This document shows, in pieces, positions 40,001 to 51,939 of a stretch of DNA of 64,000 nt. The stretch lies in the NCBI GenBank assembly GCA_030549775.1, contig CM060175.1:10252455-10316454 (forward strand). The letters are read 5' to 3'. The notes under the pieces were generated by a model. The model did not search any database. It saw only the letters and a program-made list of their open reading frames with translations, and had not been told where the DNA came from. Source of the DNA: Tamarix chinensis (taxonomy: Eukaryota > Streptophyta > Magnoliopsida > Caryophyllales > Tamaricaceae). Within the stretch, counting starts at the first letter, position 1, and each line of letters starts with the position of its first letter. The translations under genes were made by a program, and so were the position numbers.

Positions 40001-41974
40001 GCCTCTAAGTCAAGCTCATTTAGTTGCAGAATTTCTAAGGATATAGAGCAGTCTATCAATTCTTTTAAGCACTTCAATGAGGACCACGACATCCTTGTGA
40101 GTTAAACTCAGTGAAACACCCCAACATCCTAATTGTGCTTGGAAATTGACTGACATCCCAACATCCACCCCATTAGATAGCTAACCTGTACCAAGCTCAA
40201 CACCAACGGTTGGCTTGCCCTTGATACCCTTATAATATCCCAACCACCTTGCTTGTAACCTTTTAGGCCACAAGTAGTTACATCTACTGCCTGTATTATC
40301 TGTATAGGTTGTCAATCAAGCCCTAATATGGGATTATTCAACCATGTCTTACCTTGACCAAGTGCTTAACATTTTACAGTTGTTTATACAATAATTCCTT
40401 GGTTCTTAAAATGATTGTTTCATTTCCCAATGGCAGAATCCCTAAATTGGCTGTGAGATGCCAGTATAATTAAATTCAACATATCTTTCACACACTGGCA
40501 GTCAGATCTGATATAATGGTACTAATGTTAATTATATGGAGCTGTCAACCAAATCTCAAATTGCAAAGACCAGAGCACCACAATAAATAATCACCAAAAC
40601 CACCCTCTATTTTATCTCATCATTTTAATGCTCTCCCCCCCCCCCCTCTTCTTCCAATTGTATCTATTTTCAGTACCACTGCCTAAGTCAGTTCCACATA
40701 TTTAAAAGATGCTGATGAACACAGCCAGGAGGCTTTCCACTCTTTGATCACCCTCTCCTTTCCTCAGCCAATAATCAACCTTTCAGGGATTTCCACAGGT
40801 TATGCTTCTCAGAACAATTTACTGAAAGTTATCTTTCTCTAACTTTCAATATATATCAACATCTAAAACATACTGCATGTGGCCATGATATTTTCATGTA
40901 ATTGTTAGTTCACCAGTCCAACAAAGAAACCATTACATTAACGAGAACTTGAAGAAGAGCGCTACGCATACAATTAAATAGTAGTACCGCTATATATAGC
41001 ATAGTGGTTTCTATTTAGCAAATTCTGAGTACAAACTTACTAATATGGTATAACTTTAAATTTTCACATATTTAGCGGAGATAACATGATATCACTGATA
41101 AATCAGCATTTTCATTGAATATTTATAAATCTATTAAAAAAAAAGCATGCATGATAATTTTTTCTAATTCATTTACTATTACTTATAATAAAGTATTGCT
41201 ATTTATTACCTTACATCTACCACTAAATAACATGCATTTTTCTCATTCTAAGGAAAATTTAGGATTATGAGGACAATTTAATATATAATAAGTCATTTAA
41301 ATATTTCTAACATAATACAGAACACAAATTTATTGAATACTTATATTTAAATAATCCATAAATAATGATTAGTACATATGGTGAAATAAAAACAAAATTC
41401 ACGATGCGACAATCACAGCACATAATTTATAGTTAGTTTGCGAGGCTCCGGCCACTGAATACCCGATTTTATTGCCGGCAGCTATGTTTAAGCGGAAAGC
41501 ATGTTTAATATCATGCTATGCGGTGAATGGACTGAACAGTGGTATAGCTTAGAACGGGCTATCCCAATTACCAACTACGAGAGTCACCCTCGCTAACCCT
41601 CAGAACTTTTCAAATTATTCAGACCATTACTCTGAAACGTCTAACAGGTAGCAACACATGAAAGCATTCTTAGATGTGCTCCATTAGCCAAACATTTCAG
41701 AGTTTCACTATAGCTCGCTCTGGATTGGGGGATCCCCATTTATCATTTCAATGCCTCTGAAATGCACGGTAAGATTGAAACAAGATATAATAAAATGAAA
41801 CTGTCGCTAATTGTACACTATTTCAATAGCCTAAAGCAAATAAATATGAAGTAGAGACTCACAAAAACCATCATTCAAAATGATTCACTTATCACGCTGA
41901 ACAAATTCAGCTAATTCAACCAAAAATCAAAAAAGAAAACAGGAAAAACAAAAGGAGACCAAAATTCGACCTCA
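37012..41974. other. Intergenic region between ankyrin and CML genes
   Basis: About 5 kb without a gene I can support. It holds the MITE at 39217-39384, a TA run near 38450-38470 and a C13 run near 40635. Part of 41440-41974 is probably the CML 3' UTR. Short open frames here show no recognisable domain. Confidence 0.5.
39217..39384. mobile_element. 168-bp MITE with 20-bp-scale inverted ends
   Basis: The left end GGGATGTCTGGTATGGGTAA pairs with the right end, whose reverse complement is GGGGACGTTTAGTATGGGGC (imperfect inverted repeats). The GGGGATGTTTGGTATGGG terminus resembles Tourist/PIF-Harbinger MITEs. The flanks are AGA and TAA, so the 3-bp duplication is not proven. Confidence 0.6.
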
Positions 41975-42418
41975 TCATTTGGCGACCATCCGAACAATAA
42001 AATCTTCATACTTAATCTTCCCATCGGATCCAACATCAACTTCACGGATCCACTCATCAAATTCAGCAGGCTCAAGTTTCTCACCAATATTGGTCAAAAT
42101 ATGCCTCAGATCAGAAATCGCTACAAATCCAGTACCCTCCTTGTCGAGAACTTTGAACGCATCCCTTAGTTGGCGGTCGAAGGGCTCGGGTTTCAAGTGC
42201 TTTGACATGAGCTCAAGAAATCTAGAGAAATCAAATGGCGCATTCAAGTTTTCCTGTGCTACAATTTCCTTCAATTGGGCTTGAGTCGGATTTCCACCGA
42301 GGGAACGCATCAGGATCCCGAGCTCCGATGGGGCGATCTTGCCGTCATTGTCTGTGTCAAAGAGTGTGAAAGCTTCTTTCATCGAGCTTACTTGATCTTC
42401 GCTCAAATCTTTCCCCAT
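41975..42418 (-). CDS. CML13: Calmodulin-like calcium-binding protein, CML13/CML14 type
   Basis: A 147-residue, single-exon protein starting [20 protein letters not shown], the family's typical opening. EF-hand 1 (residues 21-32, [12 protein letters not shown]) is canonical. The second hand is degenerate (around [12 protein letters not shown]). Hand 3 (92-103, [12 protein letters not shown]) has Asp at position 12. Hand 4 (128-139, [12 protein letters not shown]) has Gly at position 3 and Asp at position 12. So only the first hand looks fully able to bind calcium, as known for CML13/14, which act as calmodulin-like light chains on IQ-motif proteins. I chose the start at 42418: the open frame continues upstream to 42634, but that part is low-complexity and contains a long A/T run typical of 5' UTR. 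The frame is intact, so it is probably functional. Confidence 0.92.
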   Translation of the reverse strand: MGKDLSEDQVSSMKEAFTLFDTDNDGKIAPSELGILMRSLGGNPTQAQLKEIVAQENLNAPFDFSRFLELMSKHLKPEPFDRQLRDAFKVLDKEGTGFVAISDLRHILTNIGEKLEPAEFDEWIREVDVGSDGKIKYEDFIVRMVAK

Positions 42419-43213
42419 TGTGTCGAAGCAGCTTGTCGTTTGATGGTCTATGTCAGGGTGCTCTATGTCTCCGAGCCCTAATCTCGCCAGGCGATAATGA
42501 CGCGCAGGGGCTTCGTTCTTACCACCCTCTCTGATGTCTCGACCCCTTTGTCGATCGATTTTTTTAAAAAAAAAAAAATTGAGTGGAGCACGGTTACTCG
42601 ATGGAGAAATTTTTAGGTGAATTTTATTCGCCATAAACTTATAATTATGTAAGGATTTAAATTTGTATCTATTATGATATTTTTATATGAAAGAATTTAT
42701 AGTGAGTCAGATTCTAATAATTTCTCTATTTCTTGACAAAATTAATAGCTACCAAAATTTTAAAAAAAATTTAAATATAATATCAATTAAAATTTTTGAA
42801 ACAATCAAAACAAATTTAAAATTAATCTGAATTTAGTTAATCTCATAATAATCGACATTCCAATGATTCTATCTGAAATAATCCGATCTATATCCGAACA
42901 CAAATCCAATAACAATCTGACTGAAACTTGCCTAACCTAAAATAATCCAACTCGAACTAAACTTATACTCAAATACAATTTAGAAATTAATCGAAACTAA
43001 ATTCAAATTTTATCTATAAAGATAGTATTTTACCTTCCATAAATTGCTACATAAAAATCAATAGACTATTTTGTTAATAAAATTTTGTGTAAAAAATATA
43101 ATATGCGACCCATATAACAATAAATTAGACAAAAATAAACTAGTAAAACTTTATTCTCCTCACTTTATTTCCATATTAGATTAGTATCGATCGTATTAGA
43201 TCACAAAAATTTA

Positions 43214-43247
<34 letters not shown>

Positions 43248-44240
43248 AACATAAACATAAAAGTTATAATTATAAATATAATAATTATAGTATACATTAT
43301 TATAATGACAATAATAAAATTTGTATTTGAATTTCAGATAATACTAATGATTATAATACTACTAAAGATGATAATAATAATTATAATTATATATGTAATA
43401 ATATTTATAATTGTATTTATAGCAATAAGTATAATAATAATAATATTACTAATAATAATTTATTATTATTAGTAGTAGTATTAGTATTGCATATTTTAAA
43501 ATAACAATATGTCATATCATTACATATATTATGATAATAATTACTAAAATAAGCATACCAATAATAATAAATTAAAATTTTTGGGTTTTCATTATATTAA
43601 ATTAATAAAAACCAATATAAATACAAATTTTTAACTAAATTGACCCTATCCAATCCCGATACAATCCCAAGTTTGTAGAACGTAATCATTCTGACCCAAA
43701 AGTTGATTCGATCAGGAATTTATAGACTTAAATCAAACTTGAGCTTAAAGAAATTTGATGGGTCAGGCACGAAATTAATTCCATATTTTTTTATCTGAAA
43801 TGACCCAGCCTAAATTATTGTTATCTAAATTGGACTTTTAGTAGACCTGATTTTAACCTGACTCAAATATAACTCGTATAACCCATTTGTTACTTATAAT
43901 TATTATATTAAATAAATAGGGCTTCATCTATATGTTGTATTATAATAGTTGGTGTACATCTCCCCTCAATATATATATATATATAGTTGGTGTACATCTC
44001 CCCATTTGCAAAGCTTTGATTCAGACAGTATGAGCAACTTTGGTACTCTTTACTTAATTAATATCTCATCTAAATTAGATCCAAAGTGATATATATTGAT
44101 ATTTTTATATATGTATTTTAATCTTAATTAATTTATTTAAAAATATTTGAAAGTAGTTTGTGATTAAAAAAAGTATAGATAGTCTTAAAAAGTTGTAAAA
44201 AATAAATAAAATGTACATAATCTAAAATTAATAAATAATA
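42419..44240. other. CML promoter side and AT-rich intergenic DNA
   Basis: The first 200 bases are the presumed 5' UTR and promoter of the CML gene. Beyond lies AT-rich DNA with degenerate AATCCGA/GACCCA-like motifs (42840-42980 and 43640-43880) flanking a TTA repeat, which may be a very old hAT-like element. No gene was recognised. Confidence 0.4.
43214..43248. repeat. (TTA)n microsatellite
   Basis: About eleven ATT/TTA units, with more scattered TAA/ATA repeats to about 43500. Confidence 0.8.
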
Positions 44241-44243
44241 TGA

Positions 44244-46200
44244 TTATTCAAACACACTCTTAACTTTCAAGCCACATGCCTCCCCATTCAATGTTTTCCT
44301 CCATGTATGTCGACTCATGGATTGCCTCACTAGTATTTTTTCCTCTCTTGCTGACTCCATCAACTTGTTTACTAAACACTTGCAATTTGCTTCAATAATG
44401 ACTAGAGTTGGGAATCGGATTGGTAAGATCATATGATGATTGGGTTATTTTAGTTTTAGATAAACTCGAATCATTTTACTTAATTGGGCAGGATTGGGTT
44501 TGATTTAGATAACTTCGAAGTAGGATAATCTTAGGTTATTCTCTTACACCAAATTAGGCCCGATTGAGAACTAATGGAATTAGTTTGAATTATTTTTCTT
44601 TCAGTTTAGATGTGAGTTGGATTCGAATAAATTTAGGTTGTTTTACCTTTTTGTTTGGGTTTAGATTGAATTTGGATCATTTTGGATTTGGGTTATGTTT
44701 GTGCAATTTTTCTCCACTTCAATATAAATCGGGTTTGATTATTTTGAAGTTGTAAGTGATGCAATATAATTACTTCCAAAATGGGAAAAGTAAGAACACA
44801 CCTAATATCCAAACATACAAAGTTTGGGTCATTTTTTATTTTTTTTTCTTTGAGTTTGATTATATCAAATTTAGACTCTTGGAATCTTTTATTATTATTT
44901 TATCTTTGGAGATGTTATGAATTTATGACTAGTATTTTAAATTTAGAGCCTTTTCAATTGTATTGTTTACTTTTTTTAAGATACAACTTGTAATTCATGT
45001 CCATTGTAAGCTAAATTATATCGAGTTTGAGTATTAATTTTTATTTTATTTTATAATACAAATTTATATTTACCATTAATAATAGATCGATCACATCATA
45101 TCAACAAAAGTTTAATAATAATAATAATACAAAATTAATGACAAAAATCATAATAATGATAACAACAATAATAGTAGCAATAACAGTAATGTATAACAAT
45201 AGCAACATATAAATTTTTTTAATCCTAATTATATCATAGTAGATCTAATAATAATATTGTAGGAATTTCTCTAATCCAAAAGATATATATTGTTTTAACT
45301 TGGATTGGTGATTATTTTTGTAGCTATTAAATAGAGAAAATCAAAGTTAAGGTGTATTAATTCATCTTAGTCCATTAATGCTTAATTGAGGGTCAAGCAC
45401 CATATGCTATATACTAAATTTATTTTTTGAGTTCATTACTCCATGAGCCTTCTTTGGAATAATGTTGATACAAGTACAACCTACTCTTGATGCATAAATA
45501 TTCTTAGGAACTATTTTTTTCAGTCTATATCCAAAATTTAAAAAAAATAGTGATAATACTATTAGAAAAATTATCAATTATGGCATTAATCATAGTAAAT
45601 TAGTAATAATAACTTATTAAAAATTTTATTTAACTTTAAATCACATCACATAAGCATAAGTAAGTTTATGAGAAGAAGTCGTTAAACTTTTTAATTTTTT
45701 TTTATGATTTATCTCTTTTGATAATAGAGCTACAAACTTAAGATACTAAATATTTGATAAACCTACTACGTTCAATCATATGGTTATATCTAGCAAACTA
45801 TGTATATGTTTTCATATTTTACTTGTAAATGGAAGAATTGATTATTATAAATAATATTATATAATTATCTAGTCGAGTTGTTGTGGATTATGTCAAATTT
45901 TGGATAAGCATCGAATTGGGTCTATTTTGGGTTTATAATTTCTTAAATCATATCGGGTATCAATCAAATATTGGTTCACATCAAATAGGTTTGAGATTAA
46001 TAATTTCCTAGGTTGTTTTGGATAAATATTTAGATGGATTAGATTAGTCGCTATCAATTATCTATGGTCGGGTCAACTTTTACTAGCTTTAATAACAACT
46101 ATATACCACCCTTTATTTTTCGTGAACTTCATATCTATGAGCAATGCATGTCTCTAAGCTTCAAGTGCTGCTCGCATAATATTTACTTAGTCATCATGAA
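44244..46200 (-). pseudogene. RNase H-like fragment split by a hAT-like insertion
   Basis: Minus-strand sequence right of the insertion (46096-46200) reads AALEA, stop, RHALLIDMKFTKNKGWYIVVI. Left of it (44398-44244) the reading continues EANCKCLVNKLMESAREE. With the insertion and one target duplication removed, the frame is continuous and resembles the (A)EA..RHALL...VVIE.DCKCLVN core of plant RNase H-like domains found in LINE-type reverse transcriptases. The in-frame stop, missing flanks and insertion make it a pseudogene. The domain call is from pattern only. Confidence 0.45.
44399..46086. mobile_element. hAT-like non-autonomous element, 1.7 kb
   Basis: Flanked by CTTCAATAA (44390-44398) and CTTTAATAA (46087-46095), an 8-9 bp duplication with one mismatch. 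The left end TGACTAGAGTTGGGAATCGG and right end (reverse complement GCTAGTAAAAGTTGACCCG) resemble the ends of the larger element at 58036. GGGTTGGGT-like subterminal repeats lie on both sides (44440-44740 and 45870-46060). The interior has only AT-rich sequence and ATA/TAA repeats. Confidence 0.6.
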
Positions 46201-46531
46201 AAACTAGTCCCAACCACCATTAGCCCTTACCATACAATCCTGCATTAAAATTTATTTTTATGCAGCCCATAGGAGGCATCATTCAACATGTGCTCAACAT
46301 TGGTTCTCTCGGATAATATTCTTTACTCCAATACTTTGTATGAAGAAGTAAAATTTTCATTTTGTGGAATTTATTAAATAAAATAATAGAGTATTAACAC
46401 TATAAATAATATGAGTATAGTCACCACATCATTATTATAGTAAGTAAGGTATAAACATTAAACTTTAAACATAATAAAGAGAGAACGAGACACTACTAAA
46501 TTACAACGAAAATATAAGAGAGTTTAAGACG

Positions 46532-47266
46532 TGTAATATCCCATCTTTCAAAAACTTGATTTATTCAAGATTTATATTTGTGGAGATAAATTTACTCTAA
46601 TTTGATAGTTTGTCACATCCTTTAAAAGTTTTGAAACCCTAGTAACAGTTTTAGAACGCTTCATTTAGGATTTATTGTCCTTTCTTGTGATTTTGTTTTC
46701 ATGAGCTTTGAGCCTTTTTTTGGCTATCGTTCTTCACCTAGATTTTTTTTAGTATCTTATCCATATTTAATATGGAAAATAGAGGTTTCCACAAAAAAAA
46801 AGTGACAATTTTGTTTCAATTAATTTTTCTTTTGTTTTTTTGCACCAAGAATCATTTATGATTTGTAAATAATGCAAACTAAGGTAGTAATACCCCAAAT
46901 TTTTTTAAAATTATTTATTATTGTAATTAAAAAAATTATATTACATCAAAAATTGTTACATTCATTTAACTCTCATTACGTTTTTAAAAAGTTTCATTTT
47001 GATAGGTTAGCTCTTCTTATGGTTTTGAGTCCTATAAGACTTTTGAGTCAATTTTGGCAATTGAACTCATTCTAAATCATTTTAATATCATTATATTTGA
47101 ATTTATTAGCCTTTTTTATATTTTTTTATTATTTAAAATTTTTAAATGTAAACTTTAACAAAGAAGCATGATTAACCATTTGTTTTACCCTTATTTGTGG
47201 CTTAAGCCTCGAAATAACATTTTTAGCCAATTAATTTTTTATTTAGTGAAAATTGGGGGTGTTATA
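46532..47266 (+). mobile_element. LTR-like fragment(s) with gypsy-family termini
   Basis: Starts TGTAATATCCCATCTTTC and ends AATTGGGGGTGTTATA. A second start-like sequence (GTAATACCCCAAATTTTT) lies at 46887. Two short solo LTRs or one rearranged LTR would fit. No target duplication was matched. Confidence 0.35.
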
Positions 47267-47727
47267 AATGTTTTATAGGGGTAGGGTTTGGGAAATACAT
47301 AAGTGAGAGGAAAAGGGGATAGATGAGAGAGTAGAAAAACATAAAGTGATTGTATTGAATCCAAAATGCCACAAATGGCTATAAGACCTCCTATTTATAT
47401 AGGCAGCAATTAGGGTAGGGGAATAGGAGGAATATAGTGTGGTGAGGCATGGGATAAGGCATTTACAAGGGTTCACATAGATTAGGCTACTTAGATGGTA
47501 TCTTGGGTTTAGAACAGGGACCAACAAGACCAGCTAGCAACATGGTTGGGGCAAGCATAAGGCATCTATTGGGTTGGTTTTGTCCCTTGGATTATCCTCA
47601 GGAAGCCTTAGTAGTCCAATGAATCATGTAAACATGGAATATGAACTGGATGGAATAACTTGTTAATATTCTTTCATTGTTTTCCACAACACCTATGTTG
47701 TCTTGGTGAGTATGATGAGTTACGAGT
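47267..47727 (+). mobile_element. LTR segment left of the CRM-like insertion
   Basis: Continues at 55389 once the CRM-like element is removed. CGAGT at 47723-47727 is the left target duplication. Low-complexity G-rich then AT-rich sequence; no gene was seen. Confidence 0.4.
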
Positions 47728-48560
47728 TGATGGAAACCTGTTAGGGTTTCTCAAAAAGGATCGAAGAATAATCAAGCGCAGGGTTCGATTCGTCAAGATC
47801 AGCCTAAGGAAATTTCCAAAGGAAGATCTAAGAACTCAGAAGCGCAGTATGAGAACGGCTACTGAATTTGAGAAGTAAGAACGATCAAGAATTGATCGAA
47901 GAGAAGAAGCAGTAGTAGCAGAAGAATGCGAGTGAGAGATTCGCCAGAGAGAGAGAACGCGAGAGAGGGTTCGAGAGAGAGAAACCAGAATCAACTTTTC
48001 ATTCAGCCAAAAAAAGTGTCGAACAATCCGTATAAGCCATATTTATATGGCGTACAAGACTCGTACAAAATACACGATGCAGGCTATACATACGTAGCCG
48101 AATCAACCCAAATCAATCAGCCCAAATATACAAAAGGTGGGTTGACACTGCAACGATCAGACCGAACCAAAACAATTACAACTCCAAGCCCAAAATTACA
48201 AGGAAATATTTATACATTCAATTCCCATCAGCTAAGAATAATTTAGCTAATTATGGTTACTAAGGGATGATTAACCCACAGTCCAACTAATCCATAATCC
48301 ATGGATCAGGTGGCGGGTTATACAGCCAACTTAATCCCCATTAGCCAATTTTGCCGGCGAATGCATCACATGGGATTACATATATTAAAATAAATTTCTG
48401 CAACTAAACTTCAGCAGCTACAACAACTTTAATTCCATCCTCCATGTGCTACATTAATTCCCCCTAATCAAGCACACAATAAGACAAACAATTATAAGTA
48501 CAAAATGATTTATGGCAATTATCAGAATTAATTAAATACAAATATTGGAGATTCATATCA
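47728..48560 (-). repeat. 3' LTR of the CRM-like element
   Basis: 833 bp, starting TGATGGAAACCTGTTAGGG in plus coordinates and ending GATTCATATCA. Very similar to the 5' LTR; a 14-bp indel near 48110 (TCAATCAGCCCAAA) explains the length difference. Confidence 0.9.
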
Positions 48561-49686
48561 TTCCCCTCTTCTTGAAAAGGTTTCGCCTCTGAAACCTGAG
48601 TAATACCCATAAATGGACTAAGATCAGCAACATTAAAAGAGTTACTAACATTCCCAAACCTAGCAGGTAAATTAATCTTATAAGCATTATCATTAATTTT
48701 CTTTAACACGGTAAAAGGTCCATCTCCCCTAGAATATAATTTTGATTTTCTAAGGTTTGGAAATCTTTCCTTCCTAAGATATACCCAAACTAGATCCCCA
48801 TTTTTCTTCTTTTATTAGCATTCTCATCCATTTGTTGTAACTTGTTAGTGATTTGTTGACTTACAGATTCATGCAACTTCTTTATATTATTAGCACGAGA
48901 TTCAGCATCAAAATTTTACAATTCAGCATTAGGTAAAGGACTTAGATCTAAAGGAGTCAAAGGATTAAAACCATACACAATTTCAAAGGGAGTCTTTTTA
49001 GTTGTAGAATGCAAAGTTCTATTATAAGCAAATTCTACCTGAGGTAAAACATATTCCCACTATTTAAGGTTCTTTCCAAGGACAGCTCTTAACATATTAC
49101 CTAAGGTTCTATTTACTACCTCAGTTTGTCCATCAGTTTGAGGATGACAAGTTGTGGAAAATAATAATTTAGTTCCTAATTTGCCCCATAAAACCTTCCA
49201 AAAATGACTCAGGAATTTAACATCTCTGTCTGAAACTATGGTCTTAGGTATGCCATGTAATTTAACTATATGAGAAAAAAATAATTCATCCACAGCCACA
49301 TCATCATTGGTCTTATTACAAGGTATAAAATGAGCCATTTTACTAAACCTGTCTACTACAACCATTATTGAATCCTTAGCCCTATTAGTTCTAGGTAAGC
49401 CTAAAATAAAATCTAAAGAAACATCAACCCAAGGTTGGTTAGGTACAGACAATGGAGTATATAACCCAAATGGTTTTGATGTAGTTTTAGCCTATCTACA
49501 AGCCACACAATTAACACAATATTTCAACACATCCTTTTTCATGTGAGGCCAATAAAAATGATTAGTTAATATGTCTAAAGTCTTCTGAAATCCTAAATGT
49601 GCCATTAATCCACCATTATGAGCTTCTTGAATTAATAATCCTCTATATGAACACTCAGGAATACATAACCTATTTTCCCTAAACAA
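48464..49686 (-). pseudogene. Integrase of the CRM-like element
   Basis: The zinc-binding part (EAHNGGLMAHLG ... CVNCVACR) lies in 49492-49686. The catalytic core lies in 49060-49452, with [20 protein letters not shown] and [13 protein letters not shown] giving the D,D-35-E set. Stops interrupt after CR (about 49489) and at about 49057. Near 48808, in an A-run, the frame shifts by one; the C-terminal part (INDNAYKINLP, NSFNVADLSPF) continues in the new frame into the 3' LTR to 48464. No chromodomain was recognised. Confidence 0.85.
48561..48573 (-). other. Polypurine tract, CRM-like element
   Basis: AAGAAGAGGGGAA on the minus strand lies directly against the 3' LTR, as needed for plus-strand priming. 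Confidence 0.85.
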
Positions 49687-49713
49687 ATAACCTTCAGATA
49701 TAAAATATTTTCT

Positions 49714-51177
49714 CTATGTAGCAATTTCAAACTTCTTATAAATTTCCTTAAAATCAAGATCTTCCAAATATAAAAGCTTAATACTAGAAAAACCCAACAA
49801 AGTAGTATCTGCAGCATTTAATAAAGCATATCTCCTAGATAGAGCATCTGCAACTACATTATCACTTCCTTTTTTATACTTAATCATGTAAGGAAAGCTT
49901 TCAATAAACTCAATCCATCTACCTTGCCTCCTATTTAACTTTGATTGAATTTTTAAATACTTAATAGCCTCTTGATCAGTATTAATCACAAATTCTCTAT
50001 GCCATAGGTAATGTTGCCAAACTTCTAAAGCTCTTACGAAAGCAAAAAATTCTTTTTCATAAGTAGAGTAATTTAAAGTACTACAATTTAATTTCTCACT
50101 AAAATAAGCTATTGGTTTGCCCTCTTGGGAAAGTACAACCCCTATTCCTAACCTTGAAGCATCACAATCTAATTCAAACATCTTTTCAAAGTCAGGAAGG
50201 CTTAACACAGGTGTCTGGGTTAATTTATTTTTAAGTGTTTCAAAAGATTTTTGCTGTTCTAAACCCCACTTAAATCCATTCTCTTTTTTTATTATGACAG
50301 TAAAAGGAGCAGCTATAGTACTAAAATTCCTAACAAATCTCCTATAGAAAGAACACAACCCATGAAAACTTCTTACTTCAGTTACACTCTTTGGCACATG
50401 CCATTCTTGAATAGCTTTAATTTTGTCTTTATCCATAGATATGGCATCTTTTCCTATCACAAATCCTAAGAAAACCACATTTTCTAGACAAAACCTAGAT
50501 TTATTTAAGTTAGCATACAATTGTTCTGTCTTTAACACATCCAAAATAATCCTTAAGTGTTTCAAGTGTTCTTCTAAAGATTTACTATATATAAGTATGT
50601 CATCGAAATAAACAACCACAAATTTTCCAATAAAATTCCTCAAAACATGGTTCATAAGTCTCATAAAGGTACTGGGTGCATTGGATAATCCAAAAGGCAT
50701 TACTAACCATTCATATAATCCAAAATTAGTTTTAAAAGCTGTCTTCCATTCATCTCCTGATTTCATCCTAATATGATGATATCCACTTTTTAAATCTATT
50801 TTCGAAAAAATGACAGCACCATGTAAAAGATCCAACATCTCATCAAGTCTAGGTATAGGATATCTATACTTTATAGTTCTTTTATTTACTGCCCTACTAT
50901 CTATACACATCCTCCAACTACCCTCCTTCTTAGGTACTAGTAATACTAGAACTGCACATGGACTCATTGATTCCTTAATGTATCCTTTACTTAGTAATTC
51001 AGAAACCTGCCTTTTTAATTCCTTAACCTCTTCAGGATTAGCCCTATAAGCAGGTCTGTTTGGTATAACAGCTCCTGAAAAAAAATCTATTTGATGTCCT
51101 ATTCCCCTTAATGGAGGTAATCCACTAGGAATGTCCTCAGGAAACAACTCACTATAGTCTTCCAATAATTGTCTCAC
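49714..51177 (-). pseudogene. Reverse transcriptase-RNase H of the CRM-like element
   Basis: A 487-codon open stretch. It contains the RT entry ([19 protein letters not shown]), the catalytic box [12 protein letters not shown] near 50583-50615, RNase H with [17 protein letters not shown], and [10 protein letters not shown] at the RNase H end. All catalytic Asp residues of the RT box are present. It stops at an in-frame TAG after the RNase H domain. This is the longest intact segment in the element. Confidence 0.9.
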
Positions 51178-51363
51178 GGCAACAGGTACTTCCTCACTTA
51201 GTCCTAATTAACACTCATAACACTCTTTATAAACCATCAAATACACATTTTCCTGTCTCTTAATAGCCTTTCCTACATCCTTACTCTTAGTATAAAATAC
51301 AAATGTTCCCTTAATCTCTTTTGAACTAACCTCAGTCTCCAAATTCTGCTTAGATAATTCCTT

Positions 51364-51918
51364 CTAGTCAGACTTAATTTTAATTTGGTCTTCAAAAATC
51401 TCCTTTGGAGTCATTGGTGCTAAAAAAACCTTCCTATCATCCTTATGTAAAGTATATCTGTTTTTATGACCATCATGTATTACCCTCCTATCATATTGCC
51501 AAGGTCTACCTAATAATAAGTGAGCAGCATGCATTGGAACTATATCACACAAAATAGAATCCTCATATTTTCCTAATTTTAAGTTTACTAAAACTTGTTG
51601 GCTAACTTTTACATCTCCTAACTCATTAAGCCACTGCAATCTATATGTTTTTGGGTGTTTAGTGGTTGGTAATCCTAACTTAGACACTAACAAAGTACTA
51701 GCAGCATTAATACAACTACCACTATCTATAGCCATGTTAAAACATTTATCATCGATCAAACATCTAGTATGAAATATATTTTCTCTTTGTATCACATTAG
51801 AATCAGGTAATTTGTTACTGTTTAAAGCCCTGCGCACTACAAAAAGATCTCTACTTACTGGTAGTTCTATTTCTTCTTCTGACTCACTAGTATCTTCTCT
51901 AACCAAACTAGTCTCCAA
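51364..51918 (-). pseudogene. Aspartic protease region of the CRM-like element
   Basis: Retropepsin-type segment with the catalytic motif as MAIDSGSCINAAST and the downstream HLLLGRPWQYDR motif (the ILG.PW signature of plant gypsy proteases). It is in the same frame as gag and reverse transcriptase, and ends at an in-frame stop at 51364. Confidence 0.8.
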
Positions 51919-51939
51919 ATCTTCCTCCTCAGATTCAGA

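Noticed and set aside
42419..42634. N-terminal extension of the CML open frame
   Set aside because: The conserved protein starts at MGKDLSED (42418); the upstream part contains a homopolymer and has 5' UTR character.
47926..48246. Open frame repeated at 54723-55091
   Set aside because: Both lie in the LTRs of the CRM-like element and are leader-like sequence with RE-rich low complexity.
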